A stretch of 64,000 nt of DNA from Ganoderma boninense. Taxonomy: Eukaryota > Basidiomycota > Agaricomycetes > Polyporales > Polyporaceae. Under the pieces are notes generated by a model that was not told the origin of the DNA, did no database searches, and saw only the letters and a program-made list of their open reading frames with translations. Below, piece after piece: positions 1-11,048 of this stretch. The position numbers and the translations under genes are program-made. The first letter of the stretch is position 1, and each line of letters opens with the position of its first letter. Where the stretch lies: positions 1,461,898 to 1,525,897 of the forward strand of contig CM035310.1 of assembly GCA_002900995.3 (NCBI GenBank), given 5' to 3'.

Positions 1-398
1 CGAACGCGGTCTAGTTTGCGAATTGTCCTGACCGAAAACAATCTTGCAGACAACCTGAATGGCTCAAGCTCTAGATCGTCAGACAGCAGCCAACCATTGA
101 TGGCTGAAGCAGAGACGTTGCCAGCCAGGATAGGTCCACTGAGAGCCTCAGAGAGTCATCCATACGACGTGCCCACGACCACGGCGGAGGGGCTCTACAG
201 CACGCTGTGCGTCACCAGACTGGGAAGGGGAAAGTCAAGGAGATCCGGTTGCAGCCGTCGCGGACGAGCTTGGACGCTTCCTACGAGTCGATGCGGGACT
301 CGAGTACAGTCTCCGCTGTGCTCTTCGAAGACGGTTCTCCAGACAATCTTCCGTTGTATTGCAGTTCTTCAGCGCAAGCCTCCGAGAGCGGGGAGTAG
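1..398 (+). CDS. Possible 3' end of an unknown gene (partial)
   Basis: The frame ending at a TAG at 396-398 has GC-rich third codon positions from about 207 onward and a Ser-rich, protein-like tail (SLDASYESMRDSS, then LFEDGSPDN). Another frame over 16-200 also looks coding-like, with a Ser-rich start followed by TTTAEGLYSTL. The two do not join without an unseen intron or an indel. The gene would begin left of the window. I recognise no family. The alternative is that both are chance open frames, and no promoter or start can be judged here. Confidence 0.25.
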
Positions 399-636
399 GA
401 GTAGACTGTGTTCGTAGCGGCGCATAATACATGTGGTCTAGTCGTAAAATTCGTATCCGATATCCGATCCTACAGAACGCAGCAAGTTAAGCAAGCATGA
501 CGACGACAACGACAACGTGATACAATACAGTACGATGGATACACAATGCAAGGTACTTCACCAGAGAAATCATAACAAAACATCACGTCCACATGAGCAT
601 AAACCTTCGGCGTCGCAGTGCATTCAGTCCTGTGCT
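399..636. other. Short intergenic stretch between two 3' ends
   Basis: This lies downstream of the F-box gene stop and of the possible partial gene. It holds no convincing open frame. It probably contains 3' untranslated sequence of the two convergent genes. Confidence 0.4.
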
Positions 637-2778
637 TCATTTGCGCCGGCTCATCACGAAGCAGCCCTCGTATCCCAGGACGTCCGACGGGCTCAGCGTG
701 TCCCTCCACCGCCCAGACAGGTTCCCTTCCGCGTTGCCCACCATGAAGCCGCGATACAGCCACCGCCCCCTGTCGCCGTCGACCTGCCAAGTCCAAGCAC
801 AAGCACGGCATCAGCCTCGAATGAAGTCACAAAGCACATGGCAGCTCGCGGCGACGCACGTATTCCTTCGACAGGCTGATGAACCCGTCGCACGGCCGGA
901 TGCGGCCCACGAGGTTGAACTGGCCCCACGCCGAGTGCCCCTGTCCGCCGGCGAGAACGCACGAGGTGAGCGATGTGAACGAGACTGAGGCTGGGGCCGA
1001 GGCGAGCGGGCGGCCTCTCTCCCCCTCTCTCATGGACCCACACCGCCGAGTACGTACGTACGTACCTCGCCTGTGACGAACACGTCCACGAGCCGCCCGC
1101 GCTGCTCCTCCGGTGCCTGGCGCATGCCCGCCCAGCTCCTGTAGAGCACCGGCTCCGCGCGCCCGGGCTCCTTCACAGATACGCCGTCCGAGGTCTCCGA
1201 GAGCTGGGTCCCGTTCGGGATGTATCCCCGCAGCGCGTTGCCCGGGGCCACGGGCGATACGTCGGGCACGGGCGCATCCGGGTCGTCCGAGGCGTAGAGG
1301 TGGTGCTCGCGCAGCTTCCACAGGTGCGGGTGGTGCGCGACGAGGCTGCGCTGGAGGACCGTCGGGGGCGCGCCCGAGAGGAGAGCTGCGTATGCCGTGA
1401 ACTCGGTGTACTACGAGGGAGCCGGCGTTCTGATCAGAATCGAAGGCTCGCATGGCCAGCATGGGGATTCGGTGACGTACCGTGAAGAGCCCTTCCCAGA
1501 CACCTTCCAGGCTTCCGGGGACGAATGCCCCAGAAAAGGTCGCACCCAGCGGCTTGCTTGTGTCTGCCAAGTGGAACGCTCTCGTCCACTCGGCATCCCA
1601 TTCCCGACTGGAGGAGCTCGGGGCAAGGCATGGGGGCGTCGCGGACGGTGGCTTCATGTAGTGGATGGCGTCCCAGGAGACGGACAGTTTATTCGCGAGG
1701 GTCAGGTAGGCGAGGATCGCGGGAGGGGCCGGGGCTGGTGGAGCCATCTTGAGCGGGGAACCGAAATGCATGACGGTCAAAGCTTCTCCGGTCCGGCTTG
1801 GTGGTGCAAATTCATTCCACGGAGGTGAAGCTAGCGGGTACTACAACAACCCAGTTTGAGACTCGTGCGAAGGAACACGCAATGAACGCAAACCTGGTGT
1901 GCACCGAGTGCAAAAAGCTTCAAAATACTCGATGCTTCACGGAAAGCAGTATCATCTTCAGACGTATACTCGTCTGTGTGATCAAAATTGAATAAAGAAC
2001 GACATGAGCAAAGTTCGAAGGACACCAAATATCTAGGCATTAATATTTTGGAAGTAAAATACTTGGGAGCAAAGTCACCAGGCGTATGACCATCCTAGAG
2101 CCGTCTAAGACCAATGTGCGGGTATCATGTTGCCTAGAGTTCCATTGTATTGCCCCTAGACGAGCACCGCTGAGGGCAGTCATGACGGACGAGCCACTCA
2201 CCAGGTTTGAGCATATACCAGAACAACCACAGCCCAAGGGAGGACCGCTCGTCTTTCGGCGGCCATAGATCGACTTTAACGGAGGAGGCAGCAAGTGAAG
2301 CCCCATCGGCGTGGAAGAGGAAGTCCCTGAGCCAACCATCAAACCCCGCGTACTCCCGAAGCTGGCGCTCGTTGTTCCCCTCGTTCTCGAGCATCATCAG
2401 GAAGGCCATCCAGAGGATCGACCGGAGACAGTCGCGGTGCATGGGGCTGAGGACGTTGGTCGTCGCGAGGCTGTCCGTACGATTGCGAATGCGCTTGAGC
2501 AGCGTGCACCGGTGCTTGAGCTCCTCGCACACCTCCGCGGGCCCCAGGGCCTTACCTCCCTCGAGCAGTCGCGAGGCGGGGCATGGAAGGTCGAACTTGT
2601 GCGCGAAGATGCGCGACCAGAGGTAGGGGTTGGAAGCCGCCGAGAGGGCGGCATGCGTTCGGCGATCGACGGTGAGGAGCGCTGTGAGGCCCTCCGGTGG
2701 GCCGAGGAAACCATCTGTTGCGGCGAAGAAGGCGATATGCTCCAGAACCTCCTGCGGAATGGTCGCCAGAACGGACAT
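637..2778 (-). CDS. F-box domain protein, agaricomycete type
   Basis: This is a predicted 529-residue protein and probably an SCF ubiquitin-ligase substrate receptor. Exons by hand: 2778-2202, 1973-1894, 1840-1481, 1410-1066, 940-860 and 783-637, together 1590 nt or 530 codons with every phase matching. The N terminus (IPQEVLEHIAFFA, then a Leu-rich stretch and LWSRIF) fits an F-box at about residues 7-55. The middle carries LKLFALGAHQYPL and the C-terminal half PGSLEGVWEG, both typical of a large, poorly characterised agaricomycete F-box family. The end has GQFNLVGRIRP-type beta-strand repeats. Intron 1 (1974-2201, 228 nt) is unusually long. The intron at 941-1065 starts in a perfect GTAC repeat. 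The substrate is unknown. Family membership comes from remembered similarity. Confidence 0.8.
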
Positions 2779-4320
2779 GGCTGCAGGACGAGGGAGGCGT
2801 TCCGGTCTCTCGCTCGTTACGCGTCAGGCTCCACTCCGCGGAGATTCCATTTGTCACCAACGCTCGGTGGGTATTATAAAACTCCGCCTCAGCTCCGCTA
2901 GATATTCCCATTGTTCACATGTCCACGTAACCAGTTGGCCAAGCTCCAATTGCAACGCACTTTCAAGTAACAACAAAGCGCGGACGATGCCATGAATACG
3001 CTAGCCTCTCCGATACAGCCCTCGGTATCCAAGCAGAGAGTGATAAGTGCGATCTCCGAGGATGCCTTCAAGCGCAGTCCCGCGTTATGCCACCCGACTT
3101 GCAATCCGGTTGAATCTTTGCGACGCCGTCATGCCATGTAGCGAAGAAAAGTCAAGTGGAAATGGTGACGGTCCAGGTAATCCATCTTGTGGGTGCCAGT
3201 GTATGCGACAATCCCCTCTTTCTGCGATTGACGTCGTTTGACGTGAACAAAACTAGAACTAGAGGCCACCTCAGGTTTCCTGGAAATATCAGCGACGTCA
3301 AGCTAAGGTATCCCTCAGAGGTACAGTATATCGAGCCTATCCTACGAAGAAGAAAGTCACCTCAATCTGACTTCAACGACACGAATGTTTTCAAGTTCGT
3401 ATGAGCCCGAGGCTGGCATGCAGATTAGCCCACAGTTTCAATCTACCAGCGCGGAGGTTCTTACAATCGCATCCTGCACTTGAAGGTGCGCAGTGCCAAT
3501 GATCTGCAGGCATAGCACCAAGTAGCGAAAGCCGAAGGTAACACGATGACATCCATCGCTACCTGGTGTTGCTTGTTGTTGACCAGTCAAGAAAGCTGTG
3601 AGGAAGCAAGTAGAAACACTAAGGTGGAGGGGGAAGACTCCCGAAAGAAGCCCTAATGCTGCGAGAATGGTGCCCATGGTCCTCGAAAAGGGTCGAAATC
3701 GATTTGTCGTGGGTTGTCGTGAGCCTTCAAAAGGAATGGTGAGATTATTTGTTGACAGCTTCACCCACCTTATCGCTTCAGCAACAAAGATTCACTGAGG
3801 ACGTGCATATTGACCATGTCTCGATGAGCCAGGTAGCATGGGTCTACCGTCGTGCCAAGCGACGATCCAATGTGAGCCTTCCTCCTCGATGACGAGTTCC
3901 GACTCACCATAAAATTTACTCCATCGCCATTGCCGCAGGGTTGCAACATTTCGACACAAAATCAACACAGACTTTTCAACTGCCGCTGAGCTCTTTGATC
4001 GTAACGACCCGAACCACCTAAACAGCAGTCCTTAATGGGTTGGTCAATATCGCCGTAGAGGCACACATGACCTAGATCCTCAGCACCAAGGAACATCCGC
4101 AGTAGAGGAAGCTATCAGCAAGCCCGGTAACTCATCAGGGCCATTCCGGAGAGCTTTGACCACTGCGAATGGAGCTGCACGTTCTATGTGGCTTGGTTGC
4201 GACGGGTGCAGTCCTGGTTCCTGATATTATCACATAGACAAAGAGATGAGCTACAAAGACAGACAGCAGCACTATAGCCTGATCACAAACAAGTAAGAGA
4301 TAGCAGATGGCACGAGCCGG
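2779..4320. other. Intergenic region, F-box start to ASF1 stop
   Basis: About 1.5 kb separates the 5' end of the F-box gene from the 3' end of ASF1, both on the minus strand. The longest frame (3438-3764, minus, 108 codons) has no recognisable domain, no spliced partner and no clear coding bias. The F-box promoter should lie in the first few hundred bases. I see nothing else that I can support. Confidence 0.5.
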
Positions 4321-5081
4321 TCATGATGAAGGCTTAGCGGTGCCATTGACCGTGACCTCTTCGTCATCCCCAATGTCGTCCGCAGACGGAACGGCAGCCG
4401 AGTTCGCAGCCCCAGCAGCGACTGCGCCTCCTGCTTGTGGCGGCGCGACGTCCCTACACAGTCCGCGGGAGGGAAATGGTGAATTCAAGTAGCTCACGCG
4501 ACACGCATACTGCAGGACGCACCATTTGATCTGGAACCTGGTCACCCGCGGCTTCTGGTTGATGTCGCGCACGAGCCTGTCGAAGCGGATGGGCTCGGGC
4601 AGGGCCTCCTTCATCTCCTCGTTGTCGTACTCGGTGTTCTGGTAGTAGCCCACGCGGACGAACTCCTGCTCCTTGTAGGACCCGGTGAGGATGAGCGCGG
4701 CGACGCCCATGACGTCTTCTGGGGGGATCTTGGACGGGTTTGGTGCGGAGCCCTCGAACTCGAACGCGTTCACGCCGACGGGTACTGGACCGACTAGGCA
4801 GTCGTCGAGTTCTTGGTCAAGCGCCTCGTTGCCCGGTGAGGCGACGTAGATGAGGCGCCATTCGAGGTCTGGGATAGGGAGTGGGCGGAGTTCAGGACGT
4901 ATACGGTGCTTGTAACGTACCTTCTGGGAGCTCTGCTACGCACTCGAATGTGACACGGAAGTGGTATGGGTCGAGAAAACGAGCGGGGTTGTTGAGGAAT
5001 TCGACGTTCTGGACAGCACGTGAATGGCTTGGGGGGGAGCATGTGAGCTCAGCGACGTACCCTAATCGTGACAATCGACAT
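4321..5081 (-). CDS. asf1: Histone H3-H4 chaperone ASF1
   Basis: This is the anti-silencing function 1 protein, which binds the H3-H4 dimer and hands it to CAF-1 or HIRA during nucleosome assembly. Exons: 5081-5061, 5008-4921, 4868-4523 and 4453-4321, 588 nt, giving 195 residues. The immunoglobulin-like core spans about residues 1-152 and is clear: FLNNPARFLDPY, FECVAELPEDLEWRLIYV, VRVGYYQNTEY and the closing PRVTRFQIKW. The tail after residue 152 is short, Ala/Pro-rich and only mildly acidic (DDIGDDEE), much shorter than in budding yeast. The start is set by the tiny 21-nt first exon encoding MSIVTIR, the usual ASF1 beginning. It is divergent from the MPP6-like gene, about 570 bp away. The phases fit and there is no disruption. 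Confidence 0.96.
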
Positions 5082-5649
5082 CTTAGAGCAGTGGCGAAGA
5101 TCCCAGAGAAGAAGACAAGGACGAGAGAGGAAGCGAGAGTGGCAACGATGGCGGATCGGTGCAGACCGCGCGACTCCCCCACAAGAACCCAAGGACGCGT
5201 CTAGTCACAAACGCGTTATTTCCCTGTAACGTCCTAAGCGGTCACAGGCGCTTCAGCCGTCCTTCCGGCGCCTACGCTTGGTCCCTCGCGTGGTCTACCG
5301 GATACATGACGCCACAGAGGGGAGATGGGTTCGAATACCGCCGCATACACTTTTCTTTTCTCTCCTTTCAAAATTTCTGTCCTCCGTCCTAAGTAACTGG
5401 TTCTGTTCCAAAAATGCTTGCTCCTCAGAGGCCACCATTTCTCAGAACTGAGGCTCTCGCAGTGTCGAACAGGCTTTAGGGCTCCAGATACCGCTTTTCC
5501 CAGAGCTTTCCACCGACCAATCGAGAAGAAGCAGCTGAACCCAACTTGCCTTCGCGCCATCATAGACCTCATCCAGCCTGGTCTCAAAGCTCTCTTGCCC
5601 CGGCTCCGTGATCTCTGTCTGCTGAATCTCTGGTGACAAACTGGTGGAT
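5082..5649. promoter_or_regulatory. Shared divergent promoter, asf1 / MPP6-like
   Basis: This is the 568 bp between two divergent start codons. Both genes have nuclear housekeeping roles, so a bidirectional promoter is likely, though this is inferred from layout only. I saw no clear TATA box. Small frames here lack coding character. Confidence 0.45.
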
Positions 5650-6582
5650 ATGGCCGGTAAAACTCTCAGCAACGGCACTCTAAGCCTCCGTTTTATGCAA
5701 AATGCCCAGCGGGCAAAGCTCCAGGCCCAAGTCGAAGCAGAACAGGCCAAGGTCAAAGACGACGCCGAATGGTCTGTCCCACAGGAAGTTAGAGACGCGT
5801 GGGGATTAGGAGCATCATCAAGCAAGCAGTACGTCTGTTCTTCCTCTGTACAAAGTACAAATAATTGGGAGCTAGGTTCATGCTGCGGCTACAGGGAAGA
5901 CGACGTGCACGAGTCTTCATATGTACCCTTCATCTTCCACTCAGATAAGGGCGAACCATCGTCGTCTGGGTCCCAGGCAGACGTCAGGCCGGCCTTTCGA
6001 GGCCGGCGGACATTCAACGCCAAAGGGAAGGAGGTCGTCGCCGAACCAGTGAGTCCCGATTGCCCCTCCGCAATTTCCCTCTCTATCCTCCATCTGATCC
6101 GTAACCCACCCGGCCGCAAGCCCAAGCCCCCAGAGGACGGCGAATTGAATGAGCACGAAGACGCCAAGCCCGACGTCCGCCCGTCGAAGCCCCGCTCAAA
6201 GTTCGAGCCGCTCCCGACCTCGATCTCCGGCTTCAACGCGCCCATCGCGTCCACCAGGCGCGACGGCAAGAGGCCCGCGGCGCGCACAAAGACGGCCCAG
6301 GAGCTCGTCCGCGACGGCGCCCCGATCCGCCCGCCCGCTTCCCTGCTACAATTCGCGGACGACGACGACGATGACGACGCGCCAGAATCGAAGCCCGCCA
6401 CACCCGCCCACACACGACCCTTATCCGCACCCGCACCCCCGAGCGCGGGCTTCGTGAGGCCCGCAGGCGTCGACGCGCCCGCCGTGCCTGCGGCGTCCGT
6501 GCGGAAGCGCGACAGGGAGCAGGGGCCCGGCGCCGGCACGGAAGGGAAGAAGCGGAAGAAGAGGAGGGAGGCGAGCTCGTGA
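5650..6582 (+). CDS. mpp6: MPP6-like nuclear exosome cofactor
   Basis: The N terminus (LSNGTLSLRFMQNAQR, residues about 6-21) matches the short MPP6 signature LSxxxxxxKFM. It is followed by an acidic-aromatic DAEWSVP segment, a GRRTFN motif like that of yeast Mpp6, and a basic C terminus (KKRKKRR) that can serve as a nuclear signal. Mpp6 proteins dock the Mtr4 helicase onto the nuclear RNA exosome. The open frame continues upstream only to a GTG at 5644, so the ATG at 5650 is used. A clear intron lies at 5829-5894 (66 nt, in frame). A second possible intron is 6050-6121 (72 nt, also in frame, AAG acceptor), so both spliced and retained forms read through. The C-terminal half is disordered, Pro/Ala/Asp-rich with an eight-Asp run. 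Confidence 0.72.
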   Translation: MAGKTLSNGTLSLRFMQNAQRAKLQAQVEAEQAKVKDDAEWSVPQEVRDAWGLGASSSKQYVCSSSVQSTNNWELGSCCGYREDDVHESSYVPFIFHSDKGEPSSSGSQADVRPAFRGRRTFNAKGKEVVAEPVSPDCPSAISLSILHLIRNPPGRKPKPPEDGELNEHEDAKPDVRPSKPRSKFEPLPTSISGFNAPIASTRRDGKRPAARTKTAQELVRDGAPIRPPASLLQFADDDDDDDAPESKPATPAHTRPLSAPAPPSAGFVRPAGVDAPAVPAASVRKRDREQGPGAGTEGKKRKKRREASS

Positions 6583-8046
6583 GGGCGTGTCGTGCGTGTT
6601 GCTACATTGTCATTGTCATTGTCGTTGTGCGTTCCAGTCTTCGTCTCCCATTCCTCGGTCGCGTCCAATCCCCTCCTGCGTCCCCAGGAGGCCCTGCCTC
6701 GTTCCATCGTTCCCGTCCATGGGTTTCGGAACAGCGGGGGCGTGCGTCTCGGGGCACGAGGCGTTGTACGTTTGTGGCGTGGGGTGCGTCGAGCTGGTGG
6801 TGCGTTCCATGCTCGGTGTTTGCAGTTGTTCGAGGATTCCATACACGCTGTTCCATTCTGGCGTTGGCATAATACATCATGTGCGTCGCACGGACGACCC
6901 TTATCTTGTGTTTTACGTGTAGCCCGGACGCTGATTGTGCTCCAGGTGATTTTTCGCAGCACCTGTTTGTCTTTCCACAAAGCATATGATCACCTTGTGC
7001 GCGTGCAGGATGGGAATATGAGTCGTATGACACACCGGGTCGTTTCCGAGCTGTGGTCTCTCACCCAAAGCGTGTCTCTTCTTCCAGGGAGGCTTCACGT
7101 GAATGCCTGTTCATTATTCACGCCGCATCGTATCGCCGCCTTGAAGATGAGCTGCCACCCGTGCAAGGAAGGTTGACGAGATAGCTTTCTCACAGTTCGT
7201 CCGCCTCGCACACGCTGGTGAGCAGAAGCCCATCTAGTCCCGCTTCCCCACAACTCAGCCAACCAAATAATCCACATACGAACTTGCAGGTTCCATCGGG
7301 GACAGTCCAGGACGTACCATCATACATAGCATCCGGCGTCCTCCGCCCCTTCTGACCATACCGCGTCGCCCGTTTGCGGTTGCTCATTGTCATTCCAGTA
7401 GATCCCTCTCCTTCCGCCCGCCGCCTGAATCGGGAGCCAGAAGACGTGCGCGTGGGAGCCCCCATGTGATCGCTCCCCAGCCGCACTTCTCCTTCTCTCG
7501 TTCACAAGGTTCAGAAGCGACAGCGCGTTGCCCATGGTCCGACCCGAAGCTCTTCCCTCCGTTCATCGTCCCCTCCCTGTGGGCCCACCGCCGCGGTGTG
7601 TGCGGCGTATGGCATGTCCTGTGTCATGATCCTGCATACTGTTATACGTACAGTACATCGGCACGCGTACGTGCCCCAATGGAACATTACGCTTCGGATC
7701 GACCCTGTCGTTCTCCTCCTCTAGGCCTCTAGGCTGGCGGCGGTACCGGTCGACCACGGAGACCCTGGAAGGATGGAGTTGAACGTGAACATGAAGATCG
7801 CCGCGCGCACTCGACTCTCGCACACCGGCACGGGGGCGCGCCACAATCTATCCTGTCTCTGTATGATAGTATCTAGCCCGAAGACGTGCCGTCCGTCTTC
7901 TCTCTCTCTCTCCTCTTCCCCTTCTTGACTCGACTCAATGCAGACCCGACGAAGTGCCACGAACGGCAGGCCGGGCCCAGCATTGCCGCGCCGCAGGGAC
8001 AAAGGAGCCGTCCAATCAACGTTCAGCGTGCACGTTCAGACCCGAG

Positions 8047-8063
8047 GCAGCAGCAGCAGCAGC
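8047..8063. repeat. CAG trinucleotide microsatellite
   Basis: About five tandem CAG units, uninterrupted. It lies outside any supported gene, so it is a simple repeat rather than a polyglutamine tract. Confidence 0.8.
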
Positions 8064-11019
8064 ATCCCGAAGGCGCGAAGCAGAAGCGGGCACGGGAGCG
8101 GCGAATCGATTCCTCGAAGCAGTTGCGAGTACGTACAACGCGCCCGAGGTACTGCGTACCGCCGTCACGGTGCGCAGGGACAGAAACGGGGTCCCGAGAT
8201 CCAAGCCCGGTACTCTGAATCGATGCACGATGCACGATGCACGGACTGGCGGGCTCGGGGCCTGAGTGGCCTTTGATGCATATGCCGTCACAGAGGTGCG
8301 CCGTTGCTCACCGTCCAGAACCAAGAACCGCGTTGGTTTCCGGGCGTTGCGTAATGGCCCACGCCGCGTGCACTAGGATGCAGGGACGTAGGGGGGGTGG
8401 GGTCACGGTGACAGTCCTGTCCTGCGCATGCGTTCTGCGGCGCGACGAAGCCCGTTTTAATGTGTGCCGCGAGTCTAAAATCCGCGTTTCTGAGCTGCCC
8501 TGCTGGGGAGCCGCATGTATACTGGCCATCGAACCACAATCCCTGTACGTCAGCTTCGATGCTATGTGCAGACAGGCTTTACTATTACGATACAACTCAC
8601 GATCTGATCCTCCCGAGCTGAACGAAGCTTCAGGCAGGCGCGACCGCGTAGGGTGTCGCTGGGCTGAAGGGCTTCCCAAGATATCCAGTGGATAACCAAA
8701 CCTACATTGTTGCTGCGCCATTGCAGCGGTGATGTTAACTCAGATTCCCGGGCCCCGTACCGAACGTCTTGCAGCAACGACGGCGCCCAGCCCTTCCTTC
8801 AGTGCTCCATTCTCGGGTATACGTTGGAAGAGGAGGAAGCAGCGCGACCGCCGTCGCGAAGCACGGCATTAAACTTGAGTTCGGCTTCCTGAGCTTCCCG
8901 CCACTCCCCGGGATGAGGCACGTCCAAAGTTCCGTCGTTTGGGTTTCATTCATTCCAGGGGTCTTCTACCCGCCGACTTGTGGCCACAAGGAGATCTGCG
9001 AGAAGGATGGCGGACCGATTCCCTCATTGCTCCGCGCCTTTTACGTCTTTAAGCTGCCCTCCTTCAAAGCTTCAAGGCCTGAACCTCGTAAAAAAGGAAT
9101 GTGGCCCGGGGGGGGCCATGTCTTGTCTCTCTTAAGTTAGCTTTGTGAAGCACTTTGGGTGCCCTGTCTCACAAGCTTACCGAAGATTCCCAGAATGTTT
9201 AAAGGGGCGCGTCGAGATACCACCCCTCACAGGCGTGGGGTGTTTGAGTCCATAATTATGTCCTTCGCATGCTGCAGGACTCGAGGGCTGACACCCATTT
9301 GGACCTTGTAGGCTTGAGCAGATTTTACTGCACCTTCCAAGGTGTCGAACGTGGTTGCGGTGGCCCCTGTCGGTGGGAGGGCTTCAGGCTAGCTTGCGGT
9401 ACTAGTACGGTACCGAAGTCGGACTGCCGTGTACGTTTCGTCAGCCAGTTCCAATCAGCTGCTCCACACATACGGCTCCCGGTCCTGGACCACACCTTGT
9501 CGCCGCAATTCATCAGAGCTGCATGCGCACCAAACCCATCCCGCAATCCAGGGTAATTGTCTTCGATGCTCATACTCGGGCGCAGTAGCACGCCCGGTTC
9601 CAAGCAGCCACCACCGTCCTCCCATCTGCACGCCGTGCCAATGCGACCGGCCTTTTTTGCCCTGGTCCGCAAAAACCCCTATGACCGGTGAGGAGGTTTG
9701 CAGGGTCAGACAGCTGAACGCCCTCAGGCCTGCCGGCTATGATCACGCCGGAGCCTCGCAGCGGCGCAACAGATGCACCTTGACAGGTGCCAGCCACATA
9801 CATCGCTGTCAGGACCAGAAGGCTCCAGACTCGAGCGGACGGGGCGGCCAGCAGTGCCAGGCGAACCGGTGACCCCCAGGGCCTATTCGCATCCGCCTGC
9901 GTCATAGTGGCCGTTAAGAATACGCGTGGGGGTGCGGTCCGAACGGTTTCGCGAACTCACGGATCCGTCGTTCATCTATTCTTCGATAAACACTTCTCAA
10001 ATGATCTCCGTTCGCCGCGGTAGAAGTCGTTTCGAAGCCGTTCGAAACGACCCCTCGCTCCGCCTTCTCGAAGGCGCTCAGGCCTTACCACGAACCTTGA
10101 TTTCTTCTTTTTTTCCCTCGCTGGCCTGGCCCACCCCCTGGTCCTGGAAGCTGCGTAGAATGTGAAGTTCATGATTGACCGGTCGGTCTGGCCGTGGTGG
10201 CAGCCGCATCTCTATTCACTGGAGCATCCAGACCTCTCAGGATCATATCTGTAAAATGAATGCCATTAACCACTGCTCCTGAAGACAAGCGCGACCGGGA
10301 CGCTGGAACGCATTTAGAGAGGCTCACCCAATGCGCCATCCCGTATCGGTGCGAACTGCATCCGCACACAGCCCAACTTCTAGCCTACCGGCACCGACCA
10401 CGGTTCAAGGCTAGTGCGACCGTGGCTCTAAACGACTTGCGGCTTCGCCTTCGCTTCTATGTTGTACGGGTTCGCGGGGAGCCACGGGTAGAGGATGCCC
10501 CAGGCGCGTTCCAGCGGATTTCCGTGCTGTCCTCGATCCTAGATTCGTAACTTACTGCCGTCAGGGGAGTTCGCGGCCGCGGCAAGTAGCGTATTGTATG
10601 CGTACCATCATCGGGCATCGTTGAATCCTCCGTTCTTGGCGCTTCAAAGCTTCACCGCTCGCCTTCCCCCCCATAGTGCCGCGGGCCGCGCGTTAGGCCC
10701 TGACCGACTTGGCCTTCATAGCTCCCTGTATTGGCTGCCGCCAGGTCCTTACTGACAACAGCAACGGGTCCGACGCTCGGGAGATCGCAGTGCGTCTTCA
10801 TCTTGTTTCAGCCTCAGGATCAGCGTGCACGATTGCCACATTACGCCTAGCCTCTCGTCCTGTTCGAGCACATGCAATGCGGGCGGAGGTTGGGTGAAGA
10901 TACGAGTGGCGCAAGGAAGGGGATGCATTCACTCACCGACGCAGGCGTGCTGGAGCGCCGGAAGAGAGAACCCCGCAGGAAGATTGCTCGTGAATTCTCG
11001 AGGCGCCTCCGTGGAAGAA

Positions 11020-11048
11020 AAACCCGCATTCTATCAAATGCGGGGTTT
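11020..11048. repeat. Hairpin-forming inverted repeat
   Basis: AAACCCGCATT and AATGCGGGGTTT flank the six-base loop CTATCA. This gives an 11-bp stem with a single bulged G. No gene is close enough to assign it a terminator or regulatory role. Confidence 0.6.

Noticed and set aside
5290..5345. GGTTCGAAT resembling a tRNA T-loop
   Set aside because: The flanking bases do not form the T-stem, and no acceptor stem or anticodon arm can be drawn.
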